From NCBI RefSeq assembly GCF_047263945.1, contig NZ_JBLAVB010000001.1, positions 620,001 through 684,000 of the forward strand: 64,000 nucleotides of DNA, written 5' to 3'. Positions 24,947-33,042 of the stretch are shown here, piece by piece. The stretch's first letter is position 1. The number at the start of each line of letters is the position of its first letter. Position numbers and translations under genes: made by a program. Source of the stretch: Rhodospirillum sp047263945 (GTDB taxonomy: Bacteria > Pseudomonadota > Alphaproteobacteria > Rhodospirillales > Rhodospirillaceae). Below the pieces are notes generated by a model that saw only the letters and a program-made list of their open reading frames with translations, searched no databases and was not told the DNA's origin.

Positions 24947-25426
24947 TTGATCCACGCATTCGCGCTTGGTGGCCTGCTCTATGTTTTATGGCTGCTGCTA
25001 TCGGGCTATTGGACCGATCCGTTGCTGCTATCCCTGGGTCTTGGATCCGCGGTGCTCTGCGTCTTGACAGCCCTGCGTATGGGGATCGTTGACCGCGAAG
25101 GCGTCCCCATACGCCAGGCGGCGCGGGCCTTCACCTATTGGCCCTGGCTGGCTTGGCAGGTGGTCCTGTCCAACATCAGCGTGGCCAAGATCATCCTGAA
25201 TCCTAAATTGCCCATCAGCCCCACCCTGGCCGTCGTGCCCTATACCCAGAAAACCGACCTGGGCCAGGTGATCTACGCCAATTCCATCACCCTGACCCCA
25301 GGCACCATCTCCGTCGACGTGGCAGGAGACGGCATTTTGGTTCATGCCCTGGAAGCCAGCGGCATCACCGACCTGGAGGAAGGGGAAATGGACCGGCGGG
25401 TCACGGCCTTCGAGGGGGAGCGCTAA
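24947..25426 (+). CDS. mnhE: Mrp antiporter subunit E
   Basis: A 159-residue membrane protein of the MnhE/MrpE family, first gene of a ten-gene operon. Two or three N-terminal membrane segments, then the family core PWLAWQVVLSNISVAKIIL and LGQVIYANSITLTPGTISVD. The start is TTG 24947: the only nearby ATG (24939) runs into a stop, and a GGGGG site lies about 9 bases upstream. MrpE is structural in the antiporter. Confidence 0.9.
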   Translation: MIHAFALGGLLYVLWLLLSGYWTDPLLLSLGLGSAVLCVLTALRMGIVDREGVPIRQAARAFTYWPWLAWQVVLSNISVAKIILNPKLPISPTLAVVPYTQKTDLGQVIYANSITLTPGTISVDVAGDGILVHALEASGITDLEEGEMDRRVTAFEGER

Positions 25427-25429
25427 CCC

Positions 25430-25720
25430 ATGTTCATTGCTGCTGCCTTGGCTATCCTGGCAACCATGGTTCTTGCCCTGGTCCGCGCCTTCATTGGCCC
25501 CTCGGTCTATGACCGAATCCTGGCCGTCAACGCCTTCGGTACCAAGACGGTGCTGCTCATTGCAGTTCTTGGTTACCTCACGGATCGCCCGGACTTTATC
25601 GACGTCGCCCTGGTCTATGCCCTGATCAATTTTGTCGGCACCATTGCGGTCATGAAGTTCCACAAGTACAGCAGCCTTGCCGGACCTCCGGCCGACCGCG
25701 ACGATTTCGCGGACCTTTAA
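25430..25720 (+). CDS. mnhF: Mrp antiporter subunit F
   Basis: A 96-residue protein with three membrane segments. It has the MnhF signature RAFIGPSVYDRILAVNAFGT and FIDVALVYALINFVGTIAVM. The gene starts 3 bases after the mnhE stop. It has the usual length for MrpF and is part of the small-subunit bundle. Confidence 0.93.
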   Translation: MFIAAALAILATMVLALVRAFIGPSVYDRILAVNAFGTKTVLLIAVLGYLTDRPDFIDVALVYALINFVGTIAVMKFHKYSSLAGPPADRDDFADL

Positions 25721-25741
25721 ATCGGGGAGGGTCGACACTCC

Positions 25742-26137
25742 ATGGAATTCGTCATCGATCTCATCAGTTGGGCCTTTATCCTCACCGGGGCGGGCTTTCT
25801 GATCACCGGGGGGATTGGCATCATCCGCATGCCCGATTTCTACACCCGGGTCCACGCCGCCAGCCTGATGGACACCATGGGCGCGGGAATGATCCTGGTT
25901 GGCCTAATCTTCCAGACGGGATTGACATTGGGATCGGTCAAGATCCTGCTGGTTCTACTGTTCTTGATTCTGACCGGCCCGGTGTCCACCCATGCCTTGG
26001 CCGGGGCGGCACTGACGGCGGGCCTGCGCCCCAAGAATACAGATGACCGCACTGGCGGCAAATTCGTCGGCCCGATCACCCATGTGGCCGAAAATTGCCC
26101 TCCCCATCCGGACCTGACCGGCGAGGACCACCGATGA
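25742..26137 (+). CDS. mnhG: Mrp antiporter subunit G
   Basis: A 131-residue MnhG protein with three membrane segments. The signature is GGIGIIRMPDFYTRVHAASL followed by GSVKILLVLLFLILTGPVSTHAL. Its C-terminal tail is about 35 residues. GGGGAGG lies upstream, and the gene overlaps the next by 4 bases (ATGA). Confidence 0.93.
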   Translation: MEFVIDLISWAFILTGAGFLITGGIGIIRMPDFYTRVHAASLMDTMGAGMILVGLIFQTGLTLGSVKILLVLLFLILTGPVSTHALAGAALTAGLRPKNTDDRTGGKFVGPITHVAENCPPHPDLTGEDHR

Positions 26138-26739
26138 CCTTCGTTCAATTCATCGATATTGCCCTCTTCGCCTTCCTGGCAGCCACAGCCTTGGCCATGC
26201 TGCGCGCCAATTCCCTATTCGCGGCGGCCATGCTGTCCGGCATTTTCAGTCTGCTCTGCGCCGGACTGTATGAGGTCATGGACGCCGTCGACGTGGCTTT
26301 TACGGAAGCCGCGGTGGGTGCGGGCATCTCCACGGTGCTCTTCCTGGGCACTCTGGCGCTCACCAGCAGCCGGGCGAAACCCCAGCGAACCATCCATTGG
26401 CCGGCCATGTGCATGGTCCTGGTGACGGGCTCGGTGTTGATCTGGAGCACCCTGGACATGCCGCTTTATGGGGACCCCTCCGCGCCTATCCACCACCATG
26501 TGGCCGACCGCTACATCGAGGATAGTGCCGAGGAAGTCGGACCGCCCAACATCGTCACCAGCGTTCTGGCCAGCTACCGCGGGTTCGACACCATGGGCGA
26601 AACCACGGTGATCTTTACGGCGGGCATGGCCGTCCTGCTGCTGTTGGGAGGGCCGACCCTGATGGCTCCCTTCCGCCGCAAAGGGGAGCGAGGCGAGAAA
26701 ACCGCCTCCAAGACCGATATTGGGAAGGGAGACGACTGA
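26134..26739 (+). CDS. DUF4040 / MbhD-MbhE-like antiporter subunit (MrpA C-terminal equivalent)
   Basis: A 201-residue membrane protein. In standard Mrp complexes this domain is fused to the C-terminus of MrpA; here it stands alone, as in archaeal Mbh/Mbx complexes. The N-terminal part FLAATALAMLRANSLFAAAM and VAFTEAAVGAGISTVLFLG matches DUF4040/MbhD, including the conserved Glu. The later part NIVTSVLASYRGFDTMGETT matches the MbhE type with its conserved Asp and Glu. ATGA overlap with mnhG; its TGA overlaps mnhB. Confidence 0.85.
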   Translation: MTFVQFIDIALFAFLAATALAMLRANSLFAAAMLSGIFSLLCAGLYEVMDAVDVAFTEAAVGAGISTVLFLGTLALTSSRAKPQRTIHWPAMCMVLVTGSVLIWSTLDMPLYGDPSAPIHHHVADRYIEDSAEEVGPPNIVTSVLASYRGFDTMGETTVIFTAGMAVLLLLGGPTLMAPFRRKGERGEKTASKTDIGKGDD

Positions 26740-27155
26740 TGCGCCATCATTCCGTCCTGCGCACCAGCGCCAAAATTCTTATCCCACCCATCCTGCTCTT
26801 TGCCCTTTATGTGCAATTCCATGGGGATTTCGGCCCAGGCGGGGGGTTTCAGGCTGGGGTCATTTTTGCCGTGGCCTTCATCCTCTATGCCCTGGTTTTC
26901 GGCCTGGACAAGGCCCGGCGCGTGGCACCGCCTGCCGTAACCCATTCGCTCTCGGCCCTGGGGGTGATGATTTACGCGGGCGTGGGATTCGAGAATGTGA
27001 TGAGCGGCGGGAATTTCTTAGAATACAACGTCATGGCCCATGAGCACCACACAGCCCAACACTTGGGAATTTTCCTGGTCGAAATGGGCGTGGGCATCAC
27101 CGTCTGCGCGGTCATGATCACCATTTTCTTCAGCTTTGCGGGGCGTGGACGATGA
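26739..27155 (+). CDS. mnhB: Mrp antiporter subunit B
   Basis: A 138-residue MnhB-family protein with four membrane segments. The motif FHGDFGPGGGFQAGVIFAVA is diagnostic, followed by GVGFENVMSGGNFLEY. It overlaps the preceding gene by one base and the following mnhC by four. Normal length. Confidence 0.92.
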   Translation: MRHHSVLRTSAKILIPPILLFALYVQFHGDFGPGGGFQAGVIFAVAFILYALVFGLDKARRVAPPAVTHSLSALGVMIYAGVGFENVMSGGNFLEYNVMAHEHHTAQHLGIFLVEMGVGITVCAVMITIFFSFAGRGR

Positions 27156-27520
27156 CTTGGGAGGAGGTCGCCGGTCTGGCGAATTACTGGCTGTTCATCC
27201 TATTGATGATGATCGGCTTCTACATGGTCATTTCCCGCGGAAATCTGGTTAAAAAGATCGTCGGATTGAACATCTTCCAATCTGCGGTCTGCCTCTTCTA
27301 CATCTCCATGGGCGTGGTCACAGATGGCACAGCGCCGATTCTGGACTCGCATTTCACCATCTATACCAACCCCTTGCCCAGTGTGTTGATCCTGACGGCC
27401 ATCGTCGTGGGCGTGGCGACCACAGCGGTGGGGCTGGCTCTGGTGGTGCGCATCAAAGAAGCCTACGGCACCATTGAGGAAGATGAATTGCTCAAAATCG
27501 AAAGCGAGGATGGGGAATGA
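27152..27520 (+). CDS. mnhC: Mrp antiporter subunit C (NuoK-like)
   Basis: A 122-residue protein with three membrane segments, homologous to NuoK. NLVKKIVGLNIFQSAVCLFY and PLPSVLILTAIVVGVATTAV are the MnhC landmarks, and a cytoplasmic acidic tail follows. ATGA overlaps at both ends show tight translational coupling. Confidence 0.92.
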   Translation: MTWEEVAGLANYWLFILLMMIGFYMVISRGNLVKKIVGLNIFQSAVCLFYISMGVVTDGTAPILDSHFTIYTNPLPSVLILTAIVVGVATTAVGLALVVRIKEAYGTIEEDELLKIESEDGE

Positions 27521-29013
27521 TTGCGGATCAACTGCCCGCCTTGCAGGTGGCCCTTCCCCTGATCGCAGCGCCTTTCTGCGTCTTCCTTCGCCGTCCCCTG
27601 CCCGCTTGGGGTTGGGCCATGGCGGTTACCCTGGCCTGCTTGGGCATGGCCATCTCTCTGCTGATCACCGTCCTGCATGGCGAGCCCATTTCCTATCATG
27701 TGGGCGATTGGGATCCGCCCTGGGGGATCGAGTTGCGGGTCGATATGTTGACCGCCTTTGTCCTGGTGCTGGTCTCCGGCATTGGTGCCCTGGTCATGGC
27801 CTACGCAAGGGAGAGCGTCCAGGCGGAAATCCCCTCAGAACGTCATGCCTTGTTCTATGCCATGTATCTGCTGTGCCTGACGGGTCTGTTGGGCATGACG
27901 ATCACAGGGGATGCCTTCAACCTGTTCGTCTTCCTGGAAATCTCCAGCCTGTCCACCTATGCCATGGTGGGTTTGGGCAAGGGGCGACAGGCCCTTTTGG
28001 CGGCCTATAACTACCTGATCCTGGGTACCGTCGGGGCCACCTTCTACGTGTTGGGCGTCGGTCTCCTCTACATGATCACCGGCACCCTGAACATGGCCGA
28101 TCTGGCCGAGCGACTCCCCGCCGTCGCCAATACCCGCACCTTCGTCGCAGCCGCCGGGTTCCTGGCCGTTGGCCTGTCACTCAAGCTGGCCCTCTTCCCC
28201 CTGCACAAGTGGTTGCCCCCGGCCTATACCTACGCCCCCAGCGTCGTCACCGCTTTTCTGGCCTCTACGGCCACCAAGGTCTCTCTCTATGTTCTGATCC
28301 GCATCTTCGTCGAGGTTCTGGCCCCGGCCTTTCACGCAGCCCACCTGCCGGGCCCGCTCAGCGAAGGCGATGTGATCACCATGCTCGCGCTGGCGGCCAT
28401 ATTCAGCGGGTCTTTCGTTGCCATTTTCCAGCGCGACGCCAAGCGACTGCTGGCCTATTCCTCGGTGGCACAGATCGGCTACATGGTGCTGGGCGTCTCC
28501 ATGCTGACGGTCACCGGTCTGTCCGCCGGACTTGTCCACATGTTCAACCACGCCATCATCAAGGCAACCCTGTTTCTGGCCGTCGGCTGCGTTTACCTGC
28601 GCATCGGTTCGGTCCAGATCAAGGACATGGCGGGGATGGGCAAGCGCATGCCCCTGACCATGGCCGCGTTTGTCCTGGGCGGGCTGTCCCTGATTGGCGT
28701 ACCGGGAACCGCCGGTTTCGTCAGCAAGTGGCAATTGGTCATGGGTGCCTTCGAGAAAGGCTGGTGGTGGGCTGCCCTGCTCATCGGGTTGAGTTCCCTG
28801 CTCGCCGTGATCTATGTGTGGAAGGTGGTCGAGGTGGCCTACTTCAAGCCCGTGCCCAAGGGCGCCCCTCCAATCAAGGAAGCGCCCATTTCCATGTTGG
28901 TGCCGCTGGCCCTGATCGCCCTGTGTAACCTGTTCTTTGGCCTTCAAACGGAATGGAGCCTGGGTGTTGCCCGCGCCGCCGCGGCCAGTTTGCTGGGCGG
29001 AGGCTCGCCATGA
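27517..29013 (+). CDS. mnhD: Mrp antiporter large subunit D (first antiporter module)
   Basis: A 498-residue proton-translocating-type subunit of about 14 membrane helices. The channel residues are retained: Glu in NLFVFLEISSLSTYAMV (TM5), Lys in STATKVSLYVL after FPLHKWLPPAYTYAPS (TM7-8), and Lys in HAIIKATLFLAVG (TM12). LLAYSSVAQIGYMVLG is the family motif. ATGA overlaps with mnhC and with the next antiporter gene. Confidence 0.92.
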   Translation: MIADQLPALQVALPLIAAPFCVFLRRPLPAWGWAMAVTLACLGMAISLLITVLHGEPISYHVGDWDPPWGIELRVDMLTAFVLVLVSGIGALVMAYARESVQAEIPSERHALFYAMYLLCLTGLLGMTITGDAFNLFVFLEISSLSTYAMVGLGKGRQALLAAYNYLILGTVGATFYVLGVGLLYMITGTLNMADLAERLPAVANTRTFVAAAGFLAVGLSLKLALFPLHKWLPPAYTYAPSVVTAFLASTATKVSLYVLIRIFVEVLAPAFHAAHLPGPLSEGDVITMLALAAIFSGSFVAIFQRDAKRLLAYSSVAQIGYMVLGVSMLTVTGLSAGLVHMFNHAIIKATLFLAVGCVYLRIGSVQIKDMAGMGKRMPLTMAAFVLGGLSLIGVPGTAGFVSKWQLVMGAFEKGWWWAALLIGLSSLLAVIYVWKVVEVAYFKPVPKGAPPIKEAPISMLVPLALIALCNLFFGLQTEWSLGVARAAAASLLGGGSP

Positions 29014-30521
29014 TCGACCTGCTCTGGATTATCCTGACCCCGCTGGTCGGCGCCCTGCTGATCGCCGCCACAGGACGCAGCCCCAATGTGCGCGAGACGG
29101 TCACCTTGCTCACGGCCGTGGCCACCTTTGCGCAAGTCGTTCCACTGACTCCCGATGTCCTGGACGGCGCCCGTCCGGCGCTGGAGATCCTCCCCGTGAT
29201 GCCCGGTGTGCCCCTGGCCCTTCAGGTGGAACCGCTGGGCATGCTGTTTGCCTTGATCGCGTCGTTCCTGTGGATCGTGGCCAGCCTCTATTCCATCGGC
29301 TATATGCGGGGAAATAAAGAGCACCACCAGACCCGGTTCTACGTCTGCTTTGCGCTGGCCATTGCCTTCACCTTGGGAATCGCCTTCTCGGGCAATCTGT
29401 TCACCCTGTTCCTGTTCTACGAGGCCTTGACCCTATCGACCTATCCGCTGGTGACCCACAAGGGAGACCGGGCATCGATGAAGGCCGGGCGGGTTTACCT
29501 GGGGATCCTGCTCTCCACCTCCATTGGCCTGCTGCTGATTGGTATCCTTTGGACCTATTCGATCACCGGTCGGCTGGACTTCGTGCCCGGCGGTATCATG
29601 GAGGGCAAGATCGACGGACCCATGGTGGGGCTATTGCTGTTCTTGTTCATGTACGGCATCGGCAAGGCGGCCATGATGCCCATCCACCGCTGGTTGCCCG
29701 CTGCCATGGTCGCGCCGACCCCCGTCAGTGCCCTACTGCATGCCGTGGCGGTGGTGAAGGCGGGCGTTTTCACCGTGGTCAAGGTGATCGTCTATATCTT
29801 CGGCATTGATTTGCTGGCCAGGACCTCCTCGGCTCACTGGCTGCTCTATGTGTCCGGCGCGACGGTGATCATTGCCTCCGTCGTTGCCCTGCAGCAGGAC
29901 AACCTGAAACGGCGCTTGGCCTATTCGACCATCAGTCAGCTCTCCTATGTGATTCTTGCGGCGGCCATCCTGACCCCCATCAGTGTTGTGGGCGCGGCCT
30001 TGCATATCGCCGCCCATGCCTTTGGCAAGATCACGCTCTTCTTTGCTGCGGGGTCGATCTACACGGCAGCCCATAAGACCAACGTCAGCCAGCTTGACGG
30101 TATTGGGCGGCGTATGCCCTGGACCATGGCGGCCTTCACCATCGGGTCCCTGTCCATGATCGGGGTCCCCCCCACGGCCGGGTTCCTGTCAAAATGGTAC
30201 ATGCTATCGGGCGCCATGTCGGCGCAGGCTTGGTTTGCTGTGGGCGTGCTGATCCTGTCCACCCTGTTGAACGCCGGGTACTTCCTGCCCATCGTCTATG
30301 CCGCCTTCCTCAAGCCCGAGAAAACCAAAGAAGACGAGCATGGTGGGGGTCATGAACAGGACGGGAATCATGGACACCGCTCCCACGACCATGACCATGG
30401 GGAAGCGCCCCTTCCCATCGTGATTGCCCTTTGCATCACGGCCCTGGGCACAATCGCCTTGTTCTTCCTGCCCGGCCTGCCCCTGGAGCTGGCCCAGGAC
30501 TTGGTTGGAGGCACGCCATGA
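29010..30521 (+). CDS. Second antiporter-like large subunit (MrpD/NuoM type) with His-rich loop
   Basis: A 503-residue antiporter-like subunit. It keeps the Glu in LFLFYEALTLSTYPLV, the Lys in LLHAVAVVKAGVF after MPIHRWLPAAMVAPTPVSA, and the late Lys in AAHAFGKITLFFAAG. Near the C-terminus (about 440-465) is an unusual hydrophilic His/Asp-rich loop containing HGGGHEQ and HGHRSHDHDHGEA, which could bind a metal ion. It may replace the antiporter half of MrpA. ATGA overlaps at both ends. Confidence 0.88.
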   Translation: MIDLLWIILTPLVGALLIAATGRSPNVRETVTLLTAVATFAQVVPLTPDVLDGARPALEILPVMPGVPLALQVEPLGMLFALIASFLWIVASLYSIGYMRGNKEHHQTRFYVCFALAIAFTLGIAFSGNLFTLFLFYEALTLSTYPLVTHKGDRASMKAGRVYLGILLSTSIGLLLIGILWTYSITGRLDFVPGGIMEGKIDGPMVGLLLFLFMYGIGKAAMMPIHRWLPAAMVAPTPVSALLHAVAVVKAGVFTVVKVIVYIFGIDLLARTSSAHWLLYVSGATVIIASVVALQQDNLKRRLAYSTISQLSYVILAAAILTPISVVGAALHIAAHAFGKITLFFAAGSIYTAAHKTNVSQLDGIGRRMPWTMAAFTIGSLSMIGVPPTAGFLSKWYMLSGAMSAQAWFAVGVLILSTLLNAGYFLPIVYAAFLKPEKTKEDEHGGGHEQDGNHGHRSHDHDHGEAPLPIVIALCITALGTIALFFLPGLPLELAQDLVGGTP

Positions 30522-30802
30522 GCGTCGAAATCCCTAACGGCCCCATCGAGCCGATCGCCGATCCGAAGCCCCATTGGCTAACCACTCCAGAGACCATTCG
30601 CAAACTATGGTTTATTGGCCTTGGAATCCTGGCGCTCACCGTCATTGCCGAGCCCTTCGTCCATATGCATCCCCATTTTGGCTTCGACGGCTGGTTCGCC
30701 TTCAATGCTTGGTTTGGCTTCCTGACCTGCGTGGGCATGGTCGTATTTGCCAAGATCTTGGGGATCTTTCTGAAGCGCAAGGACACCTACTATGATCATT
30801 GA
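30518..30802 (+). CDS. Small membrane protein of the Mrp operon (two helices)
   Basis: A 94-residue protein with two hydrophobic helices: LWFIGLGILALTVIAEPF (about 30-48) and FNAWFGFLTCVGMVVFAKIL (about 65-85). They are joined by an aromatic/His loop (VHMHPHFGFDGWF). It overlaps the preceding antiporter gene by 4 bases and the following one by 11, so it is surely part of the complex or its assembly. I recognise no named family. It contains no Mrp subunit signature. Confidence 0.75.
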   Translation: MSVEIPNGPIEPIADPKPHWLTTPETIRKLWFIGLGILALTVIAEPFVHMHPHFGFDGWFAFNAWFGFLTCVGMVVFAKILGIFLKRKDTYYDH

Positions 30803-32483
30803 AGCCCTGCCTCCGGCGCTCATCATGATCCTGGCGGGGTTGGTCCTGCCTCTGTTCTCCGAACAGGCCCGTAAACCGATCGCCGTGCTCTCGCCCCTGG
30901 TCGCCCTTTGGGCTGTTTGGCAGATCCCGAACGGGCCGATGATGTTCGCTCCCTTCCTCGACTACACGCTGATTCCGGTAAAAGGGGACAGCGTTGGCCG
31001 CCTCTTCGCCACGGTCTTTACCTTGATGGGGTTCGCCGGCGGCGTCTTCGCCCTGAAGCAGCCCCGGGTGATGGAGCTTTCCGCAGCGTTGATCTACTCC
31101 GGCGGCGCGGTGGGCTGCGCCTTCGCCGGTGATCTCATCACCCTGTTCATTTTTTGGGAGATTATGGCCCTTGCCTCGACAGCGGTGATCTGGGCCTCGG
31201 ACCAGAGTGGCGCCAAGTCTGCGGGCTTCCGCTATGTACTCGTCCATTTGTTTGGCGGCGTTGTGCTGATGGCGGGCATTACCGCCCATGTGCTCACGAC
31301 CGGTTCCGTCGAATTCGTGGCCATGAAGGCCGATAGTGTCGGCACCTGGCTGATCCTGATCGGCTTCCTGGTCAACGCGGGCGCCCCCCCCTTTTCCGCC
31401 TGGCTGGCCGACGCCTATCCGGAAGGATCCTTCTCGGGCACGGTCTTCCTGTCGGCCTTCACCACCAAAACGGCGGTCATGGTATTGCTGAAAGGGTTTC
31501 CAGGGGAAAGCATCCTGATCTGGGTGGGCCTGTATATGGTCTTCTACGGGATCATCTACGCCCTGCTTGAAAATGACATGCGGCGGATCCTGTCCTATTC
31601 CATCATCAACCAGGTCGGCTTCATGGTCTGTGGTATTGGCATCGGCACGGACATGGCCCTGAACGGCGCCGCCGCCCATGCCTTCGCCCATATCATCTAC
31701 AAGGGTTTGTTGCTGATGAGTGCCGGTTCGGTCTTGATGATGACCGGGGGGCGGCGCAAGTGCACCGACTTGGGCGGCCTGTTCCAGACCATGCCCCTGA
31801 CCACCATCTGCGGCACCATCGGTGCCTTTGCCATCTCTGCCTTTCCCCTGACCAGCGGCTTCGTCACCAAATCGATGATCGCCCAAGGGGCGGCGGACGA
31901 GCATATGGTCTTCGTCTGGTCCTGCCTGGCTGCAGCCAGCGCAGGGGTCTTCCTGCACGCGGGCATCAAATTCCCCTGGTTTGTTTTCTTCCAGAAGGAC
32001 CGGGGTCTGCGCCCCTCAGACCCCCCCGGGAACATGCGTTTGGCCATGATCTTCATGTCTGCCCTGTGCATTGGCATCGGCATTTGGCCCGAACCCCTCT
32101 ACGCCATTCTGCCCTTCAAGGTGGATTACGCCGCCTATACGGGCGCCCATCTGGTCAGCCAGTTGCAACTGCTGCTCTTCGCCGGGCTCGCCTTCTTCGT
32201 CATGCTGCCCCTGATGAAGCGGACAGAGACCATCAGTCTGGACTTCGACTGGTTCTATCGGCGCTTTGTCGTCGCCATCGCCGGTGAATTCCGGACCCGA
32301 GGGGGAGCCTTTCGCCACAACATCCTGGGTTACGCCTCCAGTGGGATCGAAAAACTGATTCTGCGTCTGGAAAAAACCCATGGTCCCAAGGGACTGCTCG
32401 GGCGCCCCTGGTCGACAAGCTTGTCTGTGCTGTCCGTGACCGTGTTGTTGTGTGTCTACCTGCTGCTATACTACAGCCACTAA
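30792..32483 (+). CDS. Third antiporter-like large subunit (NuoN/MrpD type)
   Basis: A 563-residue antiporter-like protein. It again keeps the Glu in LFIFWEIMALASTAVIWAS, the Lys in AFTTKTAVMVLLKGF and the late Lys in AHIIYKGLLLMSAG, plus ILSYSIINQVGFMVCG. The C-terminus adds a long extension (about 480-563) with a soluble segment, FDWFYRRFVVAIAGEF, and a last helix near LLCVYLLLYYS. It overlaps the small gene upstream by 11 bases. It is last in the operon, followed by repeat A4 and a terminator. Confidence 0.88.
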   Translation: MIIEALPPALIMILAGLVLPLFSEQARKPIAVLSPLVALWAVWQIPNGPMMFAPFLDYTLIPVKGDSVGRLFATVFTLMGFAGGVFALKQPRVMELSAALIYSGGAVGCAFAGDLITLFIFWEIMALASTAVIWASDQSGAKSAGFRYVLVHLFGGVVLMAGITAHVLTTGSVEFVAMKADSVGTWLILIGFLVNAGAPPFSAWLADAYPEGSFSGTVFLSAFTTKTAVMVLLKGFPGESILIWVGLYMVFYGIIYALLENDMRRILSYSIINQVGFMVCGIGIGTDMALNGAAAHAFAHIIYKGLLLMSAGSVLMMTGGRRKCTDLGGLFQTMPLTTICGTIGAFAISAFPLTSGFVTKSMIAQGAADEHMVFVWSCLAAASAGVFLHAGIKFPWFVFFQKDRGLRPSDPPGNMRLAMIFMSALCIGIGIWPEPLYAILPFKVDYAAYTGAHLVSQLQLLLFAGLAFFVMLPLMKRTETISLDFDWFYRRFVVAIAGEFRTRGGAFRHNILGYASSGIEKLILRLEKTHGPKGLLGRPWSTSLSVLSVTVLLCVYLLLYYSH

Positions 32484-32493
32484 ACCAAGGCAG

Positions 32494-32624
32494 GGTACGC
32501 GACCGTGTCTCGTCTTTTTTGGGCAATAGCCCAAGCCCGTTTGGGGGCAAATGCCCCCAAACCCCCTTTTTTTTATCCCAGTGGGGGACGCCCCGTAACT
32601 GGAAAGCACCGACTGTCGTGTACC
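32494..32624. repeat. Family A element, copy A4 (compact, both ends present)
   Basis: The ends are GGTACGCGACCGTGTCTCGT and, inverted, GACTGTCGTGTACC. Inside are GGGCAATAGCCC, GGGGGCAAATGCCCCC, a T8 tract and a CAGTGGGGGACGCCCC remnant. At 131 bases it is the shortest two-ended copy, lacking the middle GGGGCC module. It starts 10 bases after the antiporter stop codon. Confidence 0.8.
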
Positions 32625-32694
32625 TTAAAACCGAGGAGACCTAGGCCGATAGGCCTTTGGTATCCCGGCCTGAATGAAAGCGATTCCGGTGAAG

Positions 32695-32731
32695 AAAGGC
32701 CTATAGGACCTTGATGTCCTATAGGCCTTTT
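32695..32731 (+). terminator. Rho-independent terminator after the Mrp operon
   Basis: AAAGGCCTATAGGAC, loop CTTGAT, GTCCTATAGGCCTTTT: a perfect 15 bp stem with a T run. A looser copy of the stem sequence (TAGGCCGATAGGCCT) precedes it at 32642-32656. Confidence 0.85.
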
Positions 32732-32898
32732 CCATTTTTGGAAAACGAAAAACCAATAATATAGACATGAACTGCAATTCAGGACTTTCTAATTCTTTGG
32801 AAAATCTCTAATTCTCTGACATATCAATGAATTCCCGCAACGCGGCATCACTTTCTCGTCAGACTGTCTTTTCGTTTGCACAATTTCCTCCATTGAAG

Positions 32899-32917
32899 TT
32901 GGTAAAACGGTTGCCAA
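32899..32917. promoter_or_regulatory. Candidate operator upstream of the TRAP transporter
   Basis: TTGGTAAAACGGTTGCCAA has arms TTGGTAA and TTGCCAA (6 of 7 paired), similar in form to LacI- or GntR-family operators. It lies 125 bases before the TRAP binding-protein start. No cognate regulator gene is adjacent. Confidence 0.3.
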
Positions 32918-33042
32918 CCCTCACGGAACCAGTGGTATTCTCACCTTCCCCCGAAAAGAGGGTGGCGTATCAACGGACAGAGATCCGGCATGCGTGAAGA
33001 ATAAAAATTACATTCCAAGCGATCCTAGGAGAGGAATATATC

